Shown here piece after piece: positions 44,702 through 56,848 of a DNA stretch of 64,000 bases. This DNA is from Wolfiporia cocos. Its lineage: Eukaryota; Basidiomycota; Agaricomycetes; Polyporales; Phaeolaceae. The notes beneath the pieces were generated by a model. The model had not been told where the DNA came from, made no database searches, and worked only from the letters and a program-made list of their open reading frames with translations. The position numbers and the translations under genes are program-made. The stretch's first letter is position 1. Each line of letters begins with the position of its first letter. Location of the stretch: positions 1,364,001 to 1,428,000 of the forward strand of contig JACCLO010000008.1 in the NCBI GenBank assembly GCA_029448655.1, written 5' to 3'.

Positions 44702-45667
44702 TGGTGCCGGCACCGTAGTCACCGCTACTTTTGTACAAGTCTTACTGCTCGCTCAAACTGGCGCCTAGAAATAATCGGTCTAGCCAAAATGCTCTAATTG
44801 AAGGTAGGAACAAAATGGCTAGGCGGATTTGTCTGAAAATCAAAGTTGAGAAATTTTTATGTCCGGATTTGGCCAGTGGTGGGAAAGTAATACCGTATAT
44901 GGAAAGTGATGATAATTATACTCGTCTGACTACTCCAAATATGGTATATAGTCAAGCTGACGGGCAGTGAGACTTGTACCGACAAGTTCACATTAACATC
45001 CTCATTAATGCTAATGCATTTGGCTTGAAATATATTATCATAGTAATCGCAAAGGGAGCACTCTAGAAAAATGTGATGAAACTGTTCAGCTCAGTGATAT
45101 TTGGGCAAAATATACATGTGGCCTGCATCCTCAATGACCCTGAACAGGAGGTTTCTGTTCTTTGAATCTGGCTGATTTTCAAGTACACATTCAACAGGTG
45201 CAGCAACCGGTTGCATCCGGGTCACATTCCCCATGATTTGGCATTTGCAGCTCATCAACCCAAATATTTGGCTTGACAAGAAATTGTTGTATTCCTCTGG
45301 GAAGATTGATATAATTGAGCAGGAGATTCGTCAGTTGAATAGCCTTCTTGTTTACAAATCCTTTGCTGTGATGCGTGCAATTGCCACTTCCCAGCACTGA
45401 GCAGCGTTGGCTTTGCATGCTTTCTGTGTCTTATTCAAGCATGGGATGTAGTGAACTGGTAGATACATTAATATTGTGCCTGCCCTGTATCTACATCACT
45501 ACGAGCATTCAAATTCGCATCTCCGGGCTGTGCCATACCCAAAGTGTTCGGTATCAGGGTGCAGAAAGTCCCAGCGCCTATATAAACCTTGCTTTAGGGT
45601 TAATGCGAAGTTGACCCAAGGATTTGGCCACTGTACAAAAGTAGCGGTGACTAGGGCGCCGGCACCA
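44702..45667. mobile_element. TA-flanked non-autonomous transposon (MITE)
   Basis: 966 bp between inverted ends TGGTGCCGGCACC...GGCGCCGGCACCA, flanked by TA on each side (44700-44701 and 45668-45669). The ends match for about 40 positions, including ACCGCTACTTTTGTACA near the left end and its complement near the right. The ACTTTTGTAC core resembles Tc1/mariner ends, including the mariner copy at 48219. No transposase is inside; short frames are unconvincing. Confidence 0.75.
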
Positions 45668-45991
45668 TAGAACAATGAGTTAGAGGACAAGGCCAGCTCC
45701 GCAAAACCTTCGGCACTACGCGCAATATCGTACACAACATTCACAGCTGAATACTGTACTCAACCAAGAGACAAAGACAGGGTATCGGATATCGTATCAG
45801 ACAATAACGGTGAGTGAACAACATGGTCGGCCGGCATGTCATCGATGTGCGTCGCATGATGCTCTATGGTGGATGAAAGGCAAGGTCATGACAAGACGAA
45901 GGACAGCCCTCGCTTGTACACGCCTCCCTTCCAGCCTGCAACACTGTTACAGGCTGATGTGGATGCTTACAAGTGTCGTGGTTGTTCTCCA

Positions 45992-47413
45992 TCATGCTCG
46001 GCCATGGCTTGCTAGGTTGGGAGCGGTGAGATTGCGCTGTACGCGCTCCGGTGACCTCATGCGCTCTCCCCGCGACACCGACGAGTGGCGCAGATAATGC
46101 TGACGATAAGGTCCGTCAGATCTCGCGCGTTGCAAGTGCCCTTCACTCCGGTGGACGCCTTCGTGCGCCTGCCTGGTCGCGGGCGAGATCGCCTGCACCC
46201 CATGTGCCGTGTCCAGGGTCGCCCATTCTTCGTCCTCCCACAGCGCCTCAAAGAACGGAGCGGGTAATTCCCGGAACAGGCCTGTAATGCTTGTCCGTGG
46301 ACACTTCATATGCATGGGCAGGTTACATGCTGCCCCGAGAGGCACGAGCGAAGGGGCGGCAGTGGCGGGCTTGATCGGTGCAGGCGGATACGACATGACA
46401 TTTTTCCGAGGAGGAGCATCGGACCGCCAGTCTTCGCTCGAGTCCGAACTGATGGAGGCTTCGTAGCCGTCGTCATCGGTGATCCAGTCTGGCGCAATGC
46501 GTGGCGGCAGCTCAAACGGTTCTTCGCGTGTGTGCGGCCATGCGCTGGTGTCGAGCTCCTTAGCATCAATAGCATTCAAATTGTCGAACGACAGATCCAC
46601 GTCGATCGGTTCGCGCTTGACCGAGACTTCGCAATTATCCAGGTGATCCTCCGTCTGCTCGATATCTGCCGGTGACGACGTTCGATATACGACCTTGAAT
46701 TGTAGATCGTTGTCGTCCACGATGGACATGTCACCGTGTTCAAGCGTCTCTTCGACATGCAGTGAGTCGAAGAGCTCCTCATGAACATTTTCTTCGTTGT
46801 CGTCAGTGGCACCGTCGTCGCTGAGCTTGCTATTGTCCACATCGTCGCGTGCGCTGTAATTAGCGTCTTCATTATTGATATGGCCTTTGGTGTGTTGGCT
46901 CAATCCCAGCGCTGCCTTGCGCCCCTGGTACGTGTCCTCGAACTCCTTGACCTCATGAAAGAACCCATCCAGGATTTCCCTTGCTACCGCCGTGTCATTG
47001 GCACGTGCGAACCACTCGCGGAAGCTTCGTACTTCCGTGGTAAGTCTAGCCACATAACTGGCCACGGTGGTACTGAGGTCCCAGTCCAGATACTGTATCC
47101 ATCCCAATCAGACATTGTGATGATGCTAGTGGACAAGGGGACCAATTGGCAACAGCGAAGACCAAGGACAAAGACGTACCCTGCGCGTATAATCCGAAAG
47201 TGGTGGCACCTCAGGAATGCCGCCATTTTTGGTAGCCGCGCTCTTGGTCCTTGTATCCTTCCCATTCGCTTGCTGGGGAGGAGCCGCCTGCGCAAAGACC
47301 GTTGCAGGAGGAATGTCGGGTGCGTTCTCGGCCTTTCTCGACGACCTAGCCGCTAGTGGCACATTGTGGCACACAGTGTCGATCGTCACGTTTGAGATTG
47401 AATTCGACATCAT
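45992..47413 (-). CDS. Unrecognised acidic protein
   Basis: Two exons on the minus strand: 47413-47180 and 47092-45992, joined by an 87-base intron (GTACGT...TACAG); 444 residues. The first exon is rich in Ala, Pro and Ser. The second starts YLDWDLSTTVASYVARLTTE and contains an acidic, low-complexity centre (DDGATDDNEENVHEELF) and Pro-rich patches (PPAPIKPATAAP). No known domain, signal peptide or membrane segment was seen. The last 40 residues are basic and may belong to a different splice form. It looks like a real expressed gene because the frame is long in sequence of normal GC content, but the function is unknown. Confidence 0.65.
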
Positions 47414-48216
47414 TTTCAGTATATGACTAAGGCGATAGGGACAATGCTCAAGAGACAGAGGTACAGCAAGAGAGGTTGGGATGTGTGTGCTCAGACAGTG
47501 GCAGGTAGTGGTTGAAGGAGGGCCACCGGCGCGTTCTTCATTTATGGGCGCTGATGACATAATTCAACTACAGCGAACAATGAAACTGATCTTGCATGTG
47601 ACAGACACGCTAGTGATTGTGATGAGGATGGTCAAGGCCCTCATTTCTGCGCGTGACTCGCTTTTGAGACGAGTAGAGAAGCTTTGCAGTAAGAGAAAGT
47701 GAAGCTCTCCCCTGAGTGGCGTGGATGGATCTCCTGTCCGAACTACCAAAGAGAAGCAGAATATGACATCTGCACACCGTTCACGCGCATCACGCGTGAT
47801 GCTATCATAAGAACAATATTTGTGAGCTACTCCGTGCTTAACTAGCCTTTGTCCATGTCCGTCGTTGATTGCACGGCCGATGCATTTTGAGACAGCGCGG
47901 GCGCCCAAGCATCTCATTCGCGGCCACAATGCTGCAGACTGGCCGAGACTGGCCTGATAGCAGTTCGATTCCGAAGTTGGAACAACCTAAGACGTACCAA
48001 TACATGATGGGCCTCAGCTGGAGATACATCAAATGCGAAGTATAGCCAATGAATTCATGGCCACTGTTGCAGCTACGGCTAATGTGCCCTTTGTAGTCAA
48101 GATTACGATTACCTGGCCATGACGCTGGTCCGCGCACACCGCGCAGTTAAGGGTATACAGCAATCACATCAAGTAGTGTACCGCTGGCGACGTTCGGCAC
48201 ATGCTGACAATTGATG
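47414..48216. other. Intergenic, no gene seen
   Basis: About 800 bases between the acidic-protein gene and the mariner element. It should hold the gene's promoter; the open frames on both strands are short and without motifs. Confidence 0.5.
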
Positions 48217-48497
48217 TACAGTAACGTACAAAAGTAATTGGGCAACACCAATATTGGTACTTACCGATGGACTGGGCAAGTTTTGTGGCCCCAAAAAATT
48301 AGGATAGTAGACAGAAGGAACTCAGTACTATGCACATATGATTACATTGCCATCGGCTCGTACAGTGAGCCAGAATGAGGCAATCATGTGATCAACGTGT
48401 CAATACACCCACCTTGTGCTGCTTCTTGGTAACGAAGCAATTGGTCAAATCACTATCTGTGTGCTATCTCATACTCCTATGGTCTATACTGAGGGAC

Positions 48498-49178
48498 TTC
48501 AGTCAATTATCTTAATCTGCCAACTGCCCTTCGCTTAAGAAATCGCAGTTGCGAGCTAGGTTTGCACGCAGATTAATCTGCTAAGTGCGGCAGATTAATC
48601 TACTGTGACAATAAAATGGTACATCCCAGGGTCGAACCAAGGACCTTAGCGCAGATGAGAATAAGAGCATCGCAGCATATGTTAGCCAACTGAGCTACAG
48701 TGGAACTAGTGTCTGCCCCATTTTAAGCAATATATAGAGTATTTTGTAAACTTCATTTTTGCAGTTTAACATCATCCATAACACAAATACAAATGAATCT
48801 GCCTCTAAAGACCTGTGATTCCAGTGTATTCAGCTTTTCCATGGTGAGTTGCTCCAGGTCAAGCATGGTAAATCAAGCTACCACTATCATTGATTTCTGT
48901 ATGCTTGTTGGAGCAGTTAGTTGCCTTGATGATTTGCGAAAATTGTGTGTAAAATCTGCGTTATATATTCTTTGATTGGTCCAGGGTAACTGTTGCCAAT
49001 ATGGCTCAGTTGGCTAATTATGCTGCGATGCTATTATTCTCATCTGCGCTAAGGTCCTTGGTTCGAATCCGGGATGTACCATTTTATTGTCACAGTAGAT
49101 TAATCTGCGTGCAAACCTAGCTCACAACTGCGATTTCTTAAGCGAAGGGCAGTTGGCAGATTAAGATAATTGACTGAA
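48498..49178. repeat. Fold-back element with two inverted tRNA-like sequences
   Basis: Two arms of about 200 bases are inverted copies of each other, from TTCAGTCAATTATC at 48498 to its complement ending at 49178. Each arm contains a tRNA-like sequence: minus strand 48703-48617 and plus strand 48999-49081. Both have an A-box (TRGCTCAGTTGGC), a B-box (GGTTCGAMYCC) and an end GTACCA followed by T-rich DNA. The acceptor stems do not pair properly, so these are tRNA-derived rather than working tRNA genes. About 290 bases separate the arms. No clear target duplication. Confidence 0.75.
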
Positions 49179-49187
49179 ACTCTACCT

Positions 49188-50194
49188 ATACTTCACCATC
49201 TAAGTGTGGTAGAATAGTCGAACTCTACCATGCTGGCCACTCTGCTGCAGTCATTGCTTGTCGCTTCAATATCACTCGCAACACCGTTTACAACATTGTG
49301 AACCGCTTCCGCCACACCAAGTCATGCTACCCTCAGCTGAAGGCAGGCTGCCCAGCAAAGCTATCCAAACAGGACCGCAAATATGCGGTCTTACTGCTAG
49401 ATAGAGGGCATGCTCGCAATGTTGCAGAGCTCCAGCATGAGCACTTCCAAAATGTCCATCCCATCACACTACGGCATGCTCTATGGAAGGAGGGGCTGGT
49501 GTCTGCAATTCGTAAGAGGGTGCCCTATCTGTCTACAAGACACAGAAAGGTGTGGAGGGTCTGGGCAGAAGGAGTGGGGGATTGGAGTGTGGACTATTGG
49601 CAGACCATCATTTTCAGTGACGAGTGCAAGATTGAGCTCTCGGGCACAGGTGGGAGGGATTTTTGTTGGAGAAGGCCTGGGGATGCACTACAAGCAAGGT
49701 ACATGAAGAAGACATGGAAATCAGGCAACAGGGGAGTGATGGTGTGGGGGTGCATCACTGAGAAGGGGGTTGGGCATCTTCATTGGATCACCGGGATCAT
49801 GACAGCAACAGAATACATCAAGACACTTGATGAACAGCTTCTCGGGACTCTGAGGGACTATGGGATGTCTCCACAGCATTATTTCTTCCAGCATGATAAT
49901 GATCCAAAGCATTCTGCTTGGATCACATCTGCCTGGTTGGAGAAACATAAGCTGTGGGTGCTTCCATGGCCATCACAGAGCCCTGATATGAACATCATCG
50001 AGCATGGTTGGGCACATCTGAAGGCACAAGTGCAAAAAAGGGTGCCACAGCCAGGGTCTGCTGAAGCTTTATGGGAGGTTGTGCAGCAGGAATGGTATGG
50101 CATTGATACTGAATTTGTTCAGTCACTCTATTGTAGTATGCCAAAGCGTGTAGGTATGCTAAAGACAGTCAAGGGAGGGTACACATGCTACTAG
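49188..50194 (+). pseudogene. Tc1/mariner transposase, N-terminus interrupted
   Basis: The open frame runs from 49298 (first ATG) to the stop at 50192-50194, and coding sequence clearly extends upstream to about 49188 (a helix-turn-helix with GRIVELYHAG and CRFNITRNTVYNIV). A TGA lies in frame at the fold-back edge (49175-49177), and the true N-terminus is probably beyond the insert (MVYTEG near 48479). Catalytic motifs are intact: FSDECKIE, HDNDPKH, and SPDMNIIEHGW, with 34 residues between the second Asp and the Glu (DD34E). As it stands the first DNA-binding helix cannot be made. Confidence 0.85.
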
Positions 50195-50682
50195 TATTTA
50201 GTTTTTTTTTGGTCTTGCAGAGCACGTAGGACAGCGAATTTGGTAGATACACTTTGGGCACTTCCAGCGGTATTACCTAGTCTTGCAGCTCAATAACCAG
50301 AAATGCCCCCTCATCGGGGAAATCATTCGTGGATAATACATACATTCAGTAACCTACCTAGTAGTACTAAGATTAACCTCAAAGCTCTGTGGGAAGCCCC
50401 CGAAGTACCGCACGAGGCGTCTGCCCAAATACTTTTGTATGTTACTGTAAGTATCCCGAGTTTTGAACAAGACATTACTGTAATGTCATCGTGACATTGC
50501 TACAGCATATGCCATTCAATTAGAATCTGTCAAGTACTATAGCTGTCTCAAAGCTGGATGGATAAATCTCAATCAAATTGGAGTGTACTCCTCGATTCTA
50601 AGGACTCCAAGCGAACCATGACGTCAAGGTGTCCGCATAGCCTTTGTCAACCTCAGTACTCCATTAGTTGAATATCTCCACA

Positions 50683-51950
50683 TTATGCGCTATCGTCATC
50701 GTCTTCTCCAATATCATTGGCAATGCTGGGCTCGTCCAGAAAGCCATGGTCCAATAAAGCCCCAATATTGCCCATCATTCTGTCTCTGTCTGAGCCAGAA
50801 TCTGTACTAGTAGGAAGCATCAACTGGTTGATGATATTGCTGCTCGCAAATGAGCTATATCCTATATGGGTGCTGGTATCTTGACCATCTGCGAGCTGAC
50901 GTAAGTTGAAGATGAATCTTGAGGTCAAAATTCCAGTCGTGAGGATAGGGATACCATTGAGTGTATAGCACATATATGAACTGAATGCAGATATGCTCAC
51001 AGCAAACAGAGCGATGTCATTTCTGCTCCATAGGCCTACACATTAATGGTGAGAATTCTGCTTTGCAGTAATAATCAGACCTAGTAGTACCTACATTCCA
51101 GTTAATGCTAGCACTGTCCAAGTTCATAGCTAGCTGCAATATGTTGACTATCAGAAGTATCCTGTAGTGCATGAGTGAAGTTAACTGTAGGAGCACCAGG
51201 GAAACATACAAGAAATATACAGTCCCTATAATTCTAAGGTAGCAGCATCTAAAGCAAGATGTGAGGATTTCATGACTTACCATCCTTGAGGAAGAGAGAG
51301 ATCAGAGGACCTCTTGAGATTGTACTATTATTGTGATTGACAAGAATTGCTTGAACCCATGTTGTGATTATAACAATGAGATCCGACGTGATTACACATA
51401 TGCGTGTGTCACAACTTTTAGTGACGTTATCTTATATTTTACAGAACACCTTTCGCTGGGGTCGAACACTCGACTCTTGACGACAAAGGCACATGACTGC
51501 CTTACAGTGGCACGTTACTTACAGTAGATAACGCGCATCTCTGTAGAGTAGATAACATTGTACATCAGTAGGTTACATAAGTGTTCCAGACTCCTGACTG
51601 GTAGGTGCGTGCGCACAGGCCACGTTGCTTTAGGGCAAGGGTTACTACTAGGGACTACAGTGCTACTCTGATGTATATAAGCCTTAGAGTCTGAGGCGAT
51701 ACCTCAGACTCATCAATTTGTACCATGCCTTAGGGCACATTACATCCATCCTGCGCACTCTCCCTTTAAGACATTTGCTAGTCTGTGGAAATACCTCGAC
51801 CTCGTCTTAGGGCATGGTGACCCCTTCGTCAACTTAGTCTAGGGAGTCCAACTTGTGAGCAGGGACTTAGGCGTTGAGGGATGACCCAGAAGATGTTATG
51901 GGTCAGCGTGAACAAAGCAGGGCTACACACAACAGGGGGTTAGTATCAAG
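50683..51950 (-). pseudogene. DUF6533-type membrane protein gene split by a solo LTR
   Basis: On the minus strand the C-terminal part is clear: the frame at 51000-50683 holds ILTSRFIFNLRQLADG and an acidic tail, the exon before it GTVYFLYVSLVLLQL, and before that SDLIVIIITTWV with SRGPLISLFLKDG (51406-51292). The solo L​TR at 51407-51905 sits inside this exon. Removing it with one GCGTG copy keeps the frame open (ALLCSR joined to ICVITSD). The 5' exons upstream of about 51950 were not identified. The gene is broken but otherwise little decayed. Confidence 0.75.
51407..51905 (+). repeat. Solo LTR (plus), TSD GCGTG
   Basis: 499 bp, TGTCACAAC...GGGTCA, with perfect GCGTG at 51402-51406 and 51906-51910. 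It contains GCGCACAGGCC plus TTTAGGG (51611-51636), TATATAAG (about 51674) and a perfect hairpin (51687-51711), and a TCGAACACTCGA palindrome at its U3 edge. It interrupts a DUF6533 gene. Confidence 0.92.
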
Positions 51951-53095
51951 TATGGTGGCTGATGCTTGTCTGCCTTACATCTGTTTCGATGTCAGCATTA
52001 GTACGTCTTATACTTCCATATACTCACATTGTGAATGAATGACTTGGCACAGAGCCAAGAACCATGCAAGTATAGTTGAAAACTGTTGGCTGTGTCGGTA
52101 TACCTGCAGTCTCAGATTATAAATATTTCATATGATCATGGGTATTATATTCAGGAAAAGTTACCTTTTGCTTGTATAGCAGCAATGTACTTCAGAAATG
52201 AACACAATTAGCTGTGGAGTATCTATTGTGCAGAATATCATTTTGTACCATATTAGTTGCTACAGGTACCATGCCGCAGCATAATACAATATATGCCATT
52301 ATACATGCCTTTCGTGCACTAATTGCTAGGATGCGTAGAGTAGAGAATACTGTGGGATTGTCATGTCCTGTTAAAATGACTCAACACAGTAACAATGCAG
52401 TTTACCTGCTCCGATAGCCAAAAAACAGGGCTGAAAAGACATTGGCCACTGCAAATATTGTGGAGCAAGTTGAGCTGGTTAACGTTATCGATCACATCAA
52501 GTAAGTAACGCTGCCATCAAACCTCTGAACAATGCGCTTAGCGTGTCCATACCAGAGGACTGACTAAAATCTCTTACCGATATTTCGCCTTCATAGAAAG
52601 TGGAAACAGTGACAATCGCAAACATTATCAGGAGATATCGATTTAATAGCAGAATCACAGTTGCTGCCATCATTCTGTAACGTCAAATGTACGATATCTC
52701 TTGATTCATAGTCATCAGCAAAACGCGAGACGACTTACCAGTGTTGGAGGTGATTTGACTGTGCTGGAGGTACTTGCCAATCGGGGAAGGATCTGATCTC
52801 TGTAGATAAGCGCTGATAAGATCGACAGCAGAGTGGCATTCAATCACCACTCTGAAGGTATCTTATCAGCGTCAGTCAAACTCAACGTGTGACTGGAAAA
52901 TTAATCACCAGACTGGTAAACTAATCATCAGACTGGTATAAAATTGTCATTTGGTAGTCAGGCTGGCATATGAATTGCAAGGAGTAGTTGCAGTTACCTA
53001 TGTAGATATACTGTAACCTGTGGCATATGCCACACAACGTGGCATGCACCTAGAGGCCTCGGAATCATCATGTAAAATTACGATGTGTAAAATAA
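51911..53095. other. Decayed sequence upstream of the broken DUF6533 gene
   Basis: About 1.2 kb of A/T-rich sequence without a convincing gene. It may hold the missing 5' exons of the DUF6533 gene. Near 52895-52945 the phrase ATCACCAGACTGGTAAACTA recurs with small changes. Confidence 0.4.
52811..52871. repeat. Perfect inverted repeat (palindrome)
   Basis: CGCTGATAAGAT at 52811-52822 is the exact complement of ATCTTATCAGCG at 52860-52871; the inner part (CAGAGTGG against CCACTCTG) also pairs. A strong stem of about 20 pairs around a short loop. It could be a tiny MITE. Confidence 0.6.
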
Positions 53096-53165
53096 ATGGT
53101 ATGCATAATGTTAAGAAGCTCGAACTACAAAACTCTGAGCACATCTGAGGAACCATTTACATTGC

Positions 53166-56100
53166 TCAAAGTGGTGCAAAGCCATTCTTGCCAAGCAGGT
53201 CATCCAGATTGTCGACTCCGTCCTCCTCAGGACCAAAATCCCCGTCCTCATCTTTGTAATTTTCCCCCCCGTTTCCCTCTTCGTCTTCACACTGCTCGTC
53301 CGCTTCGTCCTCGGCGACTTGATACCCATAGTCCAGCTCCTCCTCGATGAGCCTCATATCTGCCACATGCTCCTCCTCCCTGCCATCGTCGTCCTCTTCC
53401 TCGCCCTCTGTGTTATTTGCCTCAGCCTCGTAAGTGAGTTCCAGATTTTGTTGAGCGGCTCTCTTCTCGCTAATTGGGGGATGTGCATGCTCAGTGGGAT
53501 GACTTGCAGGGGGTAGGGTAATAATCTGTGACATGCTCCCCTTGTGTCCAATACCTCCACCTAAGTATATCATGAACATATCCCTGTCACCATGCCTTGG
53601 AACAATTAACCAATGTCAGATTGAGATATCAAACAACTTACATGTTCACATAATAATTTTCGTAGTCCATGTCATCTTCACCATGAATTTGGCAGGTGCC
53701 GGATGAACTGAGAAGGTGATCTGTACGTCCATCTGTGAAGGCCAGAATGAGATGAGCTGCACGAAGAACGTTGTCAGGGTCTAAGAAGCCGAAAGCATTC
53801 CTATCGTCATCAGGCACAAAACCGATGCGGTGGAGTCTGCGTGTCTGAAACCCCCTTAGAGCTGATAGATCTCGTCCAAACCAGCGCACCCAGAGAAAAT
53901 CCATGCGGCACAGTCTTTTAGATGCTGAATATATACCGGTATGCTCCACCATGACGTGAAATATTCCGATTACACGCACGTACCAATACGGGTGAGTGTT
54001 CGCATTGTGGTCCTGATCGTCCTCATGAGCAAGCACCAACACATCCAGGTGGGTCCTTGGATTGATCATGTCCTGGTCACACCTCATGTCATACATAATG
54101 TAGTTTGCACGCACGACCTTGTGGAAGTATATTTTGTTCTCGAGAATCTTGAGTGTTGTGTGCTCCTGGGGTGTGAATTTGTTCTCATCGCCGTCAAACT
54201 CACGCCCCATCAAGCATGACAGGAGATGGTTTTTTAGGAGAGGTATAAAATTCTAATGATTAAAAATGTTAATTCTGTGATTCTCAAGACAAAAACGCTC
54301 ACCTCAAAGGCACGGTCATCTTTGTTGGCCTTGAGCCAGTGTGGGATATTCTCCCAAACTGGGGTGTAGTCAGACATATGATAGTGATCAAAAGGAGAGG
54401 AATATTCCGGCAATGGAATATTTGTCGTCATCTTGACGGCCGCAACCCCACTGCATAAATGGCTGCAACCGCCCGCCTTGGAAATCGATGATGTTGCATT
54501 GCCAGCAATCACTGTGGACTCGTGCAGCACCTCCTCATGTGCCTGTCTCTGCTCGTCTTGGGAGATGCGGTGAAGCAGCTGTGCATGACGCTCGTGCTTT
54601 GTGATCTGACTGACGTGCTTGTTCTTGTTTGTGCGCATGTACCATCACTTGCAATGGTGATGTTCAAGTTCACCCTGTAGCACAATGAGACCGACTCAAT
54701 ATAAAACATACTAATGACTTACGACTTGAGTGCTATAATTATCCGTCGTACCAAACTATCGGATGGCCTGCAGATAATCGGTGAGCGCATGGAGCTTGTA
54801 AGTCGACAGATTTAGTTTCTTAATCTTTGGCCCATTCAATAACTCGTTCGCTGTTCCGTCACTGGCATTTGTGTCTGTCGCTTTCCCCTTCCGGTCACCT
54901 CACCTTGATTTTTTTCTATTGCTGACAATGGAACCTTGCTCGTGCATTGCTGCAGTATGCCTGCCACGAGCAGCATGCTCTTTAGGCAGCTCCTGTGTAT
55001 CATAGGCTTCGAAAGTAGTATTTACAAATGCACGGAGTGAATCCCCGAGAGACTCAGTCGCACGAGTAAAGACTGTGAGGGTATCCTCCGTGTGTAAGCG
55101 TAGTTTCGCAAGGGCATGCCATGTAGCCAGCTCGAACAGCAACGTGAGGACTACTTCGTTATGTTCTGGTTGCAATAACATATTGAGGACAGGAATGATG
55201 CACTACAGTGGGGGTGAGTGAGGAAATACAAGTAACGTATTTTGTAACACACCTGTAAAATATCTTCAAAGTCCCTTGCAGCCAGCTGCTTCATTGCAGA
55301 CACATTGTTTGTGAAACGACGAATTGTGTCGCAGCCGAATGTGGGTACAAGGCGGAACCTATGTTGTCTACTTGAGCATATTCATACAATGACCATAAAT
55401 TGCTGTACCTTTTGTTCAATATTGGATTCTGTCTTTTGCCTTCTGCATACAAAATATGCAGTAGATGTGTGAATACAGCCTTCCACACACCAGGCTCAAA
55501 TTCATGCAGAAGGTCAGGCACAAACATTGAGTAGAAGTTGAAGCCAAACTTTGAAAGTCGTTGAGAAAATGCACTCTAGACACCCATGAGCATGTAATTT
55601 TTTATGGTCATCACATCGCTCACCCTAGTAGCCACCAGTGATTTTTGGTCGAGAATTTTCTTGCTATTGAGCACAAACCCTTTCCTGAATACCGACCTCC
55701 TCACGCCATCGATCAAATTCTGAATAGAAGTAGTGTTGACACGAAGTATATTTCGACGCTCCATGTCTGCAGGCGTTCCCATCTCAGAAATATCTGCCTT
55801 TTGTATCAGGTAGCACGGGCAAGGGCATTGAGCCAGGTAGCGAATTCACGCAAGGTAATAGATTCACATTAGTATACGAGACACGATCAATCGTAAACTT
55901 CATTCCTTTCTTCTCAGGATAATCAGCTGAATATGTGAAAAATCAAGGGAATAGGTGGTGTAATATACCATCGCCGCATTTTTCTAAAATGCCATGTTCA
56001 TATGCCTTCATGAACTCCGGATCAAGGATGAGCAGCCATATGGCATTCATGAGCTCGTGTTTGCAAAATTGTAGTACATTGGTGGTTGCAGCTGTGTCGT

Positions 56101-56484
56101 AGAGTGATTGATATTTATCTTGGATGAAGTCAGGAAGCTGAGATATGACCACATTAATAAAATACACAATAGACAGAAAAAGCGAATACTTACAGATGGC
56201 ACATAGGCGAGGTGATGTGCACAAAAGGAAGTGGGTTTGTTGTGTATGTATTTCGATATAAAACCGAAAAACGTGTAGATGGGCCACAGAGAAGCGGAAC
56301 CAAAGCTGGCGAGGTGAGTAGAATCTGACCATAGCATGATCGGCACAATCGCAACTTCGGTATCCACAGGATCATCTGGGTCAGGAGGTTGGGAGCGTAT
56401 TTTATCATACTCCAGGAGCATAGCATCAGAGTCAAACAGTTCTGAGTAAACATGGATGTCGTCCACTTCTGCTGACTCCTCATC
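53166..56484 (-). pseudogene. Plavaka-type transposase, central and C-terminal part
   Basis: Minus-strand multi-exon gene resuming right at the left end of copy 2 of the Tnp2 element. Family marks in order: HVYSELFDSDAM and IMLWSDSTHLASFGSASLWPIY (56460-56300), FCKHELMNAIWLLILDPEF (56060-56000), MGTPADMERR (55782), FVPDLLHEFEPGVWKAVFTHLL (55525-55460), LLFELATWHALAKLRLHTEDTL, ELPKEHAARGR (near 54975), and the C-terminal YWYVRVIGIFHV, FLWVRWFGRD and LGGGIGHKG, with an acidic end at 53166. Exons are otherwise open, so the gene was intact when copy 2 arrived. The 5' part continues at 62921. It is a DNA-transposon transposase of the CACTA-like Plavaka group (PF18759-like, from memory). Confidence 0.85.
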
Positions 56485-56848
56485 CCCAGTGAGAATCCGG
56501 AGTATTTAAAGATATCTAAATGATTCTGGATGTATCTAAATGTAACTGCTAAGGTTCAATGTAACGAAATATATCCAGTGTAATCGAAATGTATTCGTCG
56601 TATCATGTGACCTACTAAGTAGATTGACGTATGCCAACGAACGACAGATCTGATGCCTAAGTCTGCGTAATGTTAATGCAGACGTAGGGGGGTTTCGTAT
56701 GGCTCCGTACGTAGGCTTCCATTAGCATGCTTACGTCGTTACGTTTTTTTGTCGCTTACGCTATCTTGCTGCACTACCGTTCGTACATTCCTCCTTACCC
56801 TGCTTTGTATACAACCCCCTGCTTCCAATAAATCGTCGAGACAACACG

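Larger units (their letters stand above)
48219..50447 (+). mobile_element. Tc1/mariner transposon
   Basis: 2229 bp bounded by inverted ends CAGTAACGTACAAAAGTA (left) and its near-complement TACTTTTGTATGTTACTG (right), flanked by the TA target (48217-48218 and 50448-50449). It carries one transposase gene (plus) and a 681-bp fold-back insert at 48498-49178. Without the insert it would be about 1.55 kb, a normal size. Confidence 0.9.

Noticed and set aside
46051..46872. Open frames on both strands inside the acidic-protein gene
   Set aside because: They overlap the long minus-strand frame and have no family features of their own.
48617..49081. Two possible functional tRNA genes
   Set aside because: The A- and B-boxes and T-arm are good, but acceptor stems do not pair and the anticodon arm is irregular; they are kept as tRNA-derived sequence in a fold-back insert.
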